Source: Bradyrhizobium sp. 1(2017) (GTDB lineage: Bacteria; Pseudomonadota; Alphaproteobacteria; Rhizobiales; Xanthobacteraceae). From it: a stretch of DNA of 64,000 bases. The notes under the pieces are model-generated. The model saw nothing but the letters and a program-made list of their open reading frames with translations, did not search any database and was not told the origin of the DNA. Shown here in pieces: positions 57,149 through 64,000 of this stretch. Within the stretch, counting starts at the first letter, position 1. Every line of letters starts with the position of its first letter. Position numbers and translations under genes: made by a program. The stretch spans positions 2,934,001 to 2,998,000 of the forward strand of contig NZ_CP050022.2 in assembly GCF_011602485.2 (NCBI RefSeq), read 5' to 3'.

Positions 57149-58188
57149 TCGCGGATCTCGTCGGCGCGCGCGAGCAGCGTGAACGGGATCGTCAGTCCCA
57201 GCGCGCGGGCGACCGTGCGGTTGATCAGCAGCTCGTATTTCCGCGGCGATTGCACCGGCAGATCGCCGGCCTTGGTGCCGCGCAGGATGAGATCGACGTA
57301 ATCCGCCGAGCGCACTTCGAGCGTCGGCCCGTAGCTCATCAGCCCGCCGGCATCCATGAAATAGTGGAACGGATAGATGGTGGGCACGCGATATTTGTCG
57401 GCCGCCGCGACGACCGCCTTGCGGTTGACGACGAGGAAGCTGTCGACCAGTGCGACCATCGCCGCCTTGGGCGGTTCGGAAAAGCGCTTGACGGCCTCGT
57501 CGATCTCCGCGGGCGCGTTGACGGGCGCCGGGATCGCGGACACGCCGCTCGCCGCGGCCTCCTGCTCGATCGATTCGAGGAAGAAGCGCCCGCCGCGCGG
57601 CGTGGTCGCGGGATTGAACAGGATGCCGACACGCGTGACGTCGGGCACGGCCTCGCGGATCAGCTGAAGCCATTTGCCGCCCATCTCGGCGGTGCTGTTG
57701 GTGAAGCCGGTGACGTTGCCGCCGGGATGGGCGAGGCTTTGGACGAAGCCGTTGCCGACGGGATCGTTGGCGGTGGCGAACACGATCGGGATGGTCTTGG
57801 TGGCGGCCAAGACGGCCGCGGTTTCGACCGTCGAGCCGGTCAGGATCACGTCCGGCTTGAGGTCGAGCAGCTCCTGAACCGCCGCCTTCAGCCGATCCGG
57901 TGCACCGAAGGTCGAACGCAGCTCGAGGCGGAAGTTGACGCCTTCGACCCAGCCCCGCTGCCTCAAGCCGACGATGAGGCCACCCAGGCGGGAGGTTGCG
58001 CTGTTGATCATGCTTCGTCTGGTCAGCTCGTCGTCGAGCGGCAACGCGGTCAGCGAGGCGACGATCCGCACGCGATCGGACGTTGCGCCGAGCGCAATCC
58101 ATCCTGCGGCGGTTGCGCCCACGAGGCGGAGGACGTCGCGGCGGGCAACCGCCGGCACAGTGTGGGCAGGAGCGGGCCGCTCGATCAT
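57145..58188 (-). CDS. Orphan ABC-type substrate-binding protein (TrpX/ABC_sub_bind family)
   Basis: A 347-residue binding protein with a Tat-like signal (ARRDVLRLVGATAAGWIALG, about 14-33). The fold marks of the family are LIVGLRQRGWVEGVNFRLEL near 62, DLKPDVILTGSTVETAAVLA near 97, and NDPVGNGFVQSLAHPGGNVT near 131. No permease or ATPase gene lies beside it. Instead it shares an operon and a GTGA overlap with the hybrid kinase, so it may act as a sensing partner for the kinase's periplasmic domain. Start at 58188 chosen by homology. Confidence 0.85.
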   Translation of the reverse strand: MIERPAPAHTVPAVARRDVLRLVGATAAGWIALGATSDRVRIVASLTALPLDDELTRRSMINSATSRLGGLIVGLRQRGWVEGVNFRLELRSTFGAPDRLKAAVQELLDLKPDVILTGSTVETAAVLAATKTIPIVFATANDPVGNGFVQSLAHPGGNVTGFTNSTAEMGGKWLQLIREAVPDVTRVGILFNPATTPRGGRFFLESIEQEAAASGVSAIPAPVNAPAEIDEAVKRFSEPPKAAMVALVDSFLVVNRKAVVAAADKYRVPTIYPFHYFMDAGGLMSYGPTLEVRSADYVDLILRGTKAGDLPVQSPRKYELLINRTVARALGLTIPFTLLARADEIRE

Positions 58189-58480
58189 GAAATGCTTCGC
58201 AAAACTTTCCCCAGGCGGTTTGCATAACGCGAAAGGCTGGTGACCACAATTGATGAAAAAATGCGCTTGTGAATGTTCATTCGCAGCGTTTGGCAGCCCG
58301 ATACCGTATGCCTTTGCTGCCAAAGAGTCGCTGTTTCGAGCTTTGTCTTCTCCGTGACGCTTTGTAACGCCTTGTGGCGTTGCAGCAATTTCCGTCCGGT
58401 TGAGCTGACGGTTCGGGGAAGCCGATTTCGCTGCTGCTGATTTTTGAAGCGTTGTTTCAGGTTTGTTTCGAAGGTTTTCG
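58189..58480. promoter_or_regulatory. Divergent promoter region with inverted repeats
   Basis: 292 bases between the divergent binding-protein gene and the secreted-protein gene. It contains TTTGGCAGC (58289-58297) with GCTGCCAAA (58316-58324), 9-base arms and an 18-base spacer, and the hairpin AACGCC-TTGT-GGCGTT (58366-58381). It is relatively AT-rich, as expected for promoters. No gene seen. Confidence 0.4.
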
Positions 58481-59236
58481 ATGCGCAAAATCTATCTCGT
58501 TCCGGCCCTGGTCGGCCTGCTCACCTCCGTTGCAATCGAGCCGCTCGCGGCCCAGGGCGCCGTGCCCAACCAGGTCGCCGTGCCCAAGCAGAAGGCCGCG
58601 CCGGCGCCCAAAGCCAGCGCTGCCGCGGCGCCGGTTGCCGCCGGCGCGACAGCGGCGGCCGCAGCCGAGACACCTGCGGCAGAGGACAAGACCAAGGCGA
58701 TCGACGGCTTTCGCTCCGCCAAGTTCGGCATGAACGAGACCGACGTTCGCGCGGCGATGGCAAAGGACTTCAGCCCCAAGCCCGACGCGATCAAGATACA
58801 GGACAACGCGTCCGAGCTGACGCGCAGCCTGCTGCTCTCCGCGCCGGAGCTGCTGCCGAACGGCGGCACCGCCGAGCTCTCCTACGTGTTCGGCTACAAG
58901 TCCAAGTCGCTGATCCAGGTTGGCGCGGTCTGGTCGAAGGGGACCGACGCGGCGATGACGCCCGAGAAGCTGTTCTCCAACGCCAACATCCTGCGTGCCC
59001 ATTTCATGGGCGAAGGCTTCAAGCCCGACTCGATCGCGGTCAACATGCCCGTCGCCGGCGGCATCGTGATGTTCCGCGGCAGCGACGCCAAGGATCGGTC
59101 GGTGATCCTGCTTCTGCAGGGGACGTTCGAGACCAAGGAGAACAACCGCGTGCTGACGCCGACCAGCCTGCTGCTGTTCTACGTCGCCGACGCCAAGAGC
59201 CCCGACATCTTCAAGCTTCCGCCCGGCCAGTTTTGA
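58481..59236 (+). CDS. Secreted hypothetical protein upstream of the giant adhesin
   Basis: A 251-residue protein with a signal peptide (about residues 1-25, ending LAAQG) and a low-complexity Ala/Pro/Lys linker (about 27-70). A folded domain follows from about 77 (GFRSAKFGMNETDVRAAMAK) to the end. The start of that domain resembles short periplasmic modules that bind or chaperone partners, but I cannot name the family. It is 68 bases upstream of the adhesin in the same direction, so it is probably co-transcribed and may help its secretion or anchoring. Confidence 0.75.
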   Translation: MRKIYLVPALVGLLTSVAIEPLAAQGAVPNQVAVPKQKAAPAPKASAAAAPVAAGATAAAAAETPAAEDKTKAIDGFRSAKFGMNETDVRAAMAKDFSPKPDAIKIQDNASELTRSLLLSAPELLPNGGTAELSYVFGYKSKSLIQVGAVWSKGTDAAMTPEKLFSNANILRAHFMGEGFKPDSIAVNMPVAGGIVMFRGSDAKDRSVILLLQGTFETKENNRVLTPTSLLLFYVADAKSPDIFKLPPGQF

Positions 59237-59304
59237 TGCTGGACGATCACAACATTCTCCCACCGGTCGTGGATCGGCGCCAATGCCGATGAAGAGGATC
59301 TGAA

Positions 59305-62300
59305 ATGCGCGGACCATCTGCGAGGCGGGACACTGACGAACGCGGCTTGCGCAAACTTGCGCATTTCCGTTCGATGTCGCTGCTCTGCGCGATGCAGATG
59401 GTCTTCCTGCCGGTGTACAGCGTCCGTGTTCAGGCGCAGACCGCGAACGTCATCGTTCCCGACGGCCGCACCGGCACCTCGTTGCAGACCTCCGGCAACG
59501 TGACCAACGTCACGACGTCGACGGTCTCCGGCAACAACGCCTTCAACTCGTTCTCGCAGTTCAGCGTCGGGCAGGGCAACACCGTCAATCTGCAGCTGCC
59601 GACCGGCACGCAGAACCTCGTCAACATCGTTCGCGACGCCCCGGTCTACGTCAACGGCACGCTGAACTCGTACATGAACGGCTCAATCGGCGGTAACGTC
59701 TATTTCGCCGATCCCAAGGGTTTCGTGGTCGGCCGCAGCGGCGTGGTCAATGTAGGCAGCCTCAACGTCTCGACGCCGACGCGCGAGTTCACCGACAGCC
59801 TGATCGGCCCGCAGGGGCAGATCAACCAGTCGGCCGTCGGCAATCTGATGGCTGGCTCGTTCCCGGTCTCGCCGGACGGCAACATCCGCATCTATGGCCG
59901 CGTCAATGCCCAGGACGGCGTGCGTCTGACCGGGCAGAACGTCTATGTTGGCGGCGCCAGCCAGCGCGACATCGCCAATCTCGATCACGCCGCGAAATTC
60001 GCCGCTTCGGTCAATTCCAAGGGCCTGCGCAGCGCGAGCGCCATCAGCGTGCGCAACGGCTCGATCCATATCGGCGCGGTCAACGATGCCAGGGTCAACG
60101 GGCGCCTGACCGCGCGGAGCACCACCTCGACGCCTGGCAACATCACCGTTCAGGCCGGCAACAACATCGAGATCGGCAAGAACGCCAAGCTCAACATCGC
60201 GAGCAGGACCGGTGATGCCGGCGAGATCCGCCTGAAGGCGGCGCAGAACCTCACCGTTGCGGGCGGGGCCGCCTTCAATGCGAGCTCGAAGACCGGCAAT
60301 GCCGGCCTGGTCGATTTCAGTGCAAACGGGATCATCGACGTCGGCAGCGGTGTGTCCGTCAAGGTTGCCGCGCCGAACGGCAAGGCGGGCACGTTGCTGT
60401 TCGATCCGATCGATCTGGTGATTGGCGACGCGAGCCAGGGCGACACCGGTGTGACGCTGTCGAACAGCTCGATCGTGAATGCGCTCAACGGGCTCAGCGC
60501 CGGTGCCGACTACCTCATTCAGGCGGATCATTCGATCACGCTCGCCGCGCACGCGGTGATCGATGCCCGCCGTCTCGATGGTTCCGGCCATTCGACCGGC
60601 AACGCCAACAACGTCATCATCGACGCGCCGAATATCGAGATCATGAATGGCGCGCAGATCCTGGCCCAGTCGGTCAATTTCGGCGGAACCTCCTACGCCG
60701 ACGGCAATGTGACGCTGAGGGCCACGGCGAGCGATATCAAGCTGTCCGGCCAGGCCACCGCGGCGACGGCGATCATCGTCGACGGCAAGATCACCGGCGG
60801 CACCGTCTCGATCACCGCGACCTCGACCGCCGTGTCGAGTTTCCTGGACGGCTCGCCAGTCGGGGCCTTGGCGCTCGTCGGCTCGACGCTTGCCGGCTCG
60901 CTGCTCGGCCTCAACGGCGGCTACGTCGCGGCCAGCGCCACGGCGACCATCAACATCAACAGCCATGCCGACATCAACGGCCGTGGCGATGTCACCATTT
61001 CCGCGCATGCATCGGAGACCGCCTCGGATCCGGCGGTCGCGTCCACCTTGCTCGGCAGCCTCACGCCGGTCGCGGCCGGTGTGGTCGTCGGCAAGATCGA
61101 CGGCGTTGCCACGACCAACGTCGCCTCGGGCGCGACGATCAATGCCGGCGGCAATCTCGAGATCAAGGCGCTCAACGATGCGACCCTCGCCGTCTCGGCC
61201 GTCGCCGCGTCGACGAGCGCTCAGATCGTCCCGACGGTGGCCTATTCCAAGGGATCGGTGACGACGATCGCGAACGTCGAGAGCGGCGCGCATCTTGCTG
61301 CGGGTACGGTGAACACCAGCGGCAGCACGCTGAAGGTGCGTGCGATCAACAACAATTCGTTCTCGACCAGCGCAACGTCGGTTGCGGCGCCCGGACTGGG
61401 AGCGAGCGGCGCCGTCGGTGGCGCGTTCGCCATCAGCGACATCACGACGTCCGTGACCGCGACGCTCGGCGCATCGCTCGGAACCGATACCGCCAACCGG
61501 ATGAACGGTTCCGTTCTGGTCGAGGCGACGTCCGACACGACGAGCAATTCCACGATGGCTTCGTCGATCGCAGGCCTGCCGGCGCTGATCGCGGCGATCG
61601 AGCGAGGACTGCGCGCCGTCACCGCGCCGACGTCCATCATCCAGGACCACATGTCCTCGCTGGTGCCGCTGAACTTCAATTTCAAGGCCGCGGGCGCGCT
61701 TTCCCTGGCCAACAGCACCCAGAGCGCGACCGCTGCAATCGCGCAGAATCCGAGCGGCGGCGCGCCGAGCATCTATGCCAGCGGCAACGTCGCCGTCGCC
61801 AGCAACGTCATCGATCGCGGCGTTCGCAGCAATGCGACGGCCAGCGCGATCACCAAGGACGTGGTGTCTGGCGAGAGCACGGCCATCAGCGCGGCCGTCG
61901 CCTGGGGCAATTTCACCCACAACTCGAACGCTTATGTCGGCAACGGAACCCTGGTCAACGCGGCGAACATCGCCGTCGACGCGACCACCGAGCTGCCCAT
62001 CACCAACACCTGGCTGAAATGGGATGGACTGGGTGCGGTGCTGAGCCACCTGAACGGCAATCTCGGTGTCGGCGGCAACATCCTGACCAGCTACGCCAAT
62101 GCCACGGCGGACGCCGGCGACACGATCGGCATTTCCGGTTCGCTGAACCATTTCGTCGTGAACAACAACACGACGGCATGGGTCGCGGGCAGCGCGAGCC
62201 TGACGGCGACGTGCACGAGCGCGACATGCAGCAGCAGCTGGGCGGCCGGGATGGACAACGGCGACCTCCACACCTACAACGCCAGCATCCAGATCGCGGC

Positions 62301-64000
62301 GACCACGACCACGGCGTCGATCGACGCCGCCGGCAATGTCGGCACGCTCGGCTTCCTGACCGGCAACACGTCGGGCGGCTCTTCGGTCGGCGGCGCGCTC
62401 AATCTCGTTCAGTTCAACACCAACACCATTGCCGGCGTTTCGGACCGCGCGACGGTGCGGGCGGCGGACGACATCGCCGTCAACGCGATCACGTCCGACA
62501 AGTTCGTCGCCGTCGCGCCGTCGTCCGGCAAGGCCGCGGGCGCGCTGGCGCTGAACGGCATCACCTCGCTCGGCTTCCTGAACAACACGACCCATGCGTC
62601 GATCTCGAGCCAGGCCACCGTCTATGCCCCGACCGTCGGCATCCTGGCGCAGCAGGACATGTCGGTCGTGACGCTGTCCGGGGCGATGAGCCGGAATAGC
62701 AGCGGCGGCTCCGCGGTCGGATTGTCGGTCGCCTATTTGGGAGCCAATGCCGACACCTCCGCCTATATCGGCGATAACCATTCCGACATTCGCCCGGGCG
62801 TGTTCAGCTCCAACGATCCGTTTGCCGGCAACAGTGGCGGGAGCGGGGCGGTCAACGTCGACAATCTCACGATCAGCGCGACCACCTCGGGGCGCATCAC
62901 CGCGGCTGCCGTGGCCGCGTCGATTTCGGAGCCGGCGGCCTCCAGTTTCTCCGACAAGGCGGGCGCTGCAGGTGCCGGCGCAACCGGAGGAACCAGCGGC
63001 GTGACGACGGCCGCGAGCAAGATCGGCTCGACTTCGGGATCGAGCACCGACGGCTTCAGCCTCGACCTCGCCGGCAGCTCGTCCGTCAGCGACGTCTCGT
63101 TCGGCACCAGCGCCTATATCAGGAACACGACGGTCAACAAATACACCACGACCGGCGCGGTGGCGACGAACACGATCGTCCAAGCGCTCAACGACACCAT
63201 CCTCAGCAACGGTTCCGGCTCAGCGGCACTCAATCTGGCCGGAGCGTCCGCCCAGGGGGCTGCGATCGGCGGCGCCATCGCGGCGGCGATGTCCAACAAT
63301 GCGACGCTCGCCTACATCTACGGCACCACCATGAACAACCAGAGTTCGGTGACGGTGCAGGCGCTCAATGGCGGCTCGGAGACCGTCGTCGCCATCGGCG
63401 TGGCGGGATCGAAATCCAACGCGGCCTCGCTGTCGGCCTCCGTCGGCATCATCACGGATAGCGCCAACGCCTATATCGAGAGCTCGACGATCACGGGGCA
63501 GGCAAGCGGTGTCAATCGGGCGCTCGAGGTGGATGCCTACCAGACTACGAACGTCGCGATCGGCGGCGGCTCGCTCTATATTTCGGGTGGCCAGGCCGGC
63601 GTCGGCATCGGATTGACCTATGCTTCGATCGCCGACCCCACCGGAGGAAATGCGACCGACGCGCACATCCGCAGCAGCTCGATCTCGAACTACGACACGC
63701 TGCTGGTGATGGCCGACACCGCCAGCGTCATTGCGGCCGGTGCGGCCTCGGGCGGGGCAGGGTCCAACGGTCTTGCCGGCGCGATCGTCGTCAGTGAGAT
63801 CACGCCCACCACGACGGCCTACATCAGCAGCGGTTCGACCGTGAACATCAGCGTCGGGCGCGTGACGGTGCTGGCGGATAGCGGTGCGGTGTCGGCGCTG
63901 GACACGGCGCTCGGCAACCTCGTCAAGAAATCGAACAACAATCTTCTCGCCTCGGACACGTGCACCGTCGCCGGCGGCACGGGCGGGCAGAACTGCATCG
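59305..64000 (+). CDS. Giant two-partner-secretion adhesin, leukotoxin-LktA/filamentous-haemagglutinin type (3' end outside window)
   Basis: The frame from ATG 59305 is open for 1565 codons to the last base. It has a long signal region (about residues 1-45, with the hydrophobic part SMSLLCAMQMVFLPVYSV) and then a TPS secretion domain: VIVPDGRTGTSLQTSGNVTN near 48, FNSFSQFSVGQGNTVNLQLP near 79-98, and FADPKGFVVGRSGVVNVGSL near 134-153, the counterpart of the NPNG...G(V/I)NVGGL motif of haemagglutinins. The rest is Gly/Ser/Thr/Ala/Asn-rich beta-helix sequence with almost no cysteine. It would be secreted through an outer-membrane TpsB pore; no such gene is in the window. Likely role is attachment or biofilm. 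Confidence 0.9.
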   Translation, partial: MRGPSARRDTDERGLRKLAHFRSMSLLCAMQMVFLPVYSVRVQAQTANVIVPDGRTGTSLQTSGNVTNVTTSTVSGNNAFNSFSQFSVGQGNTVNLQLPTGTQNLVNIVRDAPVYVNGTLNSYMNGSIGGNVYFADPKGFVVGRSGVVNVGSLNVSTPTREFTDSLIGPQGQINQSAVGNLMAGSFPVSPDGNIRIYGRVNAQDGVRLTGQNVYVGGASQRDIANLDHAAKFAASVNSKGLRSASAISVRNGSIHIGAVNDARVNGRLTARSTTSTPGNITVQAGNNIEIGKNAKLNIASRTGDAGEIRLKAAQNLTVAGGAAFNASSKTGNAGLVDFSANGIIDVGSGVSVKVAAPNGKAGTLLFDPIDLVIGDASQGDTGVTLSNSSIVNALNGLSAGADYLIQADHSITLAAHAVIDARRLDGSGHSTGNANNVIIDAPNIEIMNGAQILAQSVNFGGTSYADGNVTLRATASDIKLSGQATAATAIIVDGKITGGTVSITATSTAVSSFLDGSPVGALALVGSTLAGSLLGLNGGYVAASATATININSHADINGRGDVTISAHASETASDPAVASTLLGSLTPVAAGVVVGKIDGVATTNVASGATINAGGNLEIKALNDATLAVSAVAASTSAQIVPTVAYSKGSVTTIANVESGAHLAAGTVNTSGSTLKVRAINNNSFSTSATSVAAPGLGASGAVGGAFAISDITTSVTATLGASLGTDTANRMNGSVLVEATSDTTSNSTMASSIAGLPALIAAIERGLRAVTAPTSIIQDHMSSLVPLNFNFKAAGALSLANSTQSATAAIAQNPSGGAPSIYASGNVAVASNVIDRGVRSNATASAITKDVVSGESTAISAAVAWGNFTHNSNAYVGNGTLVNAANIAVDATTELPITNTWLKWDGLGAVLSHLNGNLGVGGNILTSYANATADAGDTIGISGSLNHFVVNNNTTAWVAGSASLTATCTSATCSSSWAAGMDNGDLHTYNASIQIAATTTTASIDAAGNVGTLGFLTGNTSGGSSVGGALNLVQFNTNTIAGVSDRATVRAADDIAVNAITSDKFVAVAPSSGKAAGALALNGITSLGFLNNTTHASISSQATVYAPTVGILAQQDMSVVTLSGAMSRNSSGGSAVGLSVAYLGANADTSAYIGDNHSDIRPGVFSSNDPFAGNSGGSGAVNVDNLTISATTSGRITAAAVAASISEPAASSFSDKAGAAGAGATGGTSGVTTAASKIGSTSGSSTDGFSLDLAGSSSVSDVSFGTSAYIRNTTVNKYTTTGAVATNTIVQALNDTILSNGSGSAALNLAGASAQGAAIGGAIAAAMSNNATLAYIYGTTMNNQSSVTVQALNGGSETVVAIGVAGSKSNAASLSASVGIITDSANAYIESSTITGQASGVNRALEVDAYQTTNVAIGGGSLYISGGQAGVGIGLTYASIADPTGGNATDAHIRSSSISNYDTLLVMADTASVIAAGAASGGAGSNGLAGAIVVSEITPTTTAYISSGSTVNISVGRVTVLADSGAVSALDTALGNLVKKSNNNLLASDTCTVAGGTGGQNCI

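Noticed and set aside
54455..58249. One continuous minus-strand frame of 1264 codons joining kinase and upstream region
   Set aside because: The part beyond 57148 is out of phase with the binding-protein gene, which is clearly coding in the other frame. The kinase starts at the GTG overlapping that gene's stop.
59683..63183. A minus-strand open frame of 1166 codons
   Set aside because: It lies wholly opposite the adhesin frame, is a shadow caused by codon bias, and reads as low-complexity Arg/Asp/Ala/Val sequence without any domain. The + strand frame has signal peptide, TPS domain and beta-helix sequence.

Overview
The window is high-GC DNA with alphaproteobacterial gene content. The ytfQ, chvE-gguAB, smo-type and norEFCBQD clusters, the many LysR regulators and the families of intergenic palindromes point to Bradyrhizobium or a close relative. 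That placement is inference from gene content and sequence feel; no rRNA or tRNA gene was seen.

Layout. (1) 112-2198: a LysR regulator divergent from a metallo-beta-lactamase-fold hydrolase with a coupled small ORF. (2) 2309-16165: a sugar block. It starts with a fumarylacetoacetate-hydrolase-fold enzyme, then a tightly overlapping run of ytfQ-ytfR-ytfT-yjfF importer, FadR-type regulator, D-galactose 1-dehydrogenase, aldose 1-epimerase and SMP-30 lactonase, and then a second importer, chvE-gguA-gguB. Together these could import D-galactose and L-arabinose and oxidise them to aldonates (De Ley-Doudoroff/Weimberg type routes). (3) 16340-23595: a soluble PAS histidine kinase behind a perfect FixK/FNR-type box, then nitric oxide reductase genes norE-norF-norC-norB-norQ-norD behind NnrR-like boxes. 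(4) 23638-33138: a polyol locus with HAD phosphatase, SorC-type regulator, smoEFGK-like ABC importer, SDR dehydrogenase, FGGY pentulose kinase and PfkB kinase, with two matching candidate operators. (5) 33146-42348: a LysR regulator divergent from an amidase and a dipeptide-type ABC importer, followed by a decayed second amidase. (6) 42369-46124: a SAM methyltransferase divergent from a GT1 glycosyltransferase, with three palindromes between them, then a CorA-type transporter. (7) 46167-48787: an MhqD/MhqO-like quinone detoxification pair with a divergent LysR gene. (8) 48788-51082: a small segment with a secreted beta-barrel-like protein and an O-methyltransferase, ending in a remnant of a second copy of the LysR gene. 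(9) 51129-54332: a LysR regulator divergent from a two-component aromatic-acid-type efflux pump (HlyD + FUSC). (10) 54455-58188: an orphan ABC substrate-binding protein in one operon with a tripartite hybrid histidine kinase. (11) 58481-64000: a secreted hypothetical protein and the 5' part (at least 1565 codons) of a giant two-partner-secretion adhesin of the leukotoxin-LktA/filamentous-haemagglutinin type that runs off the window.

Most genes are recognisable. The less ordinary points are the FixK-box kinase beside nor, the binding-protein/hybrid-kinase pair, the phased TGTCAAT repeats, a coupled 25-residue leader peptide, the duplicated LysR 3' end, and several strong unassigned operators.
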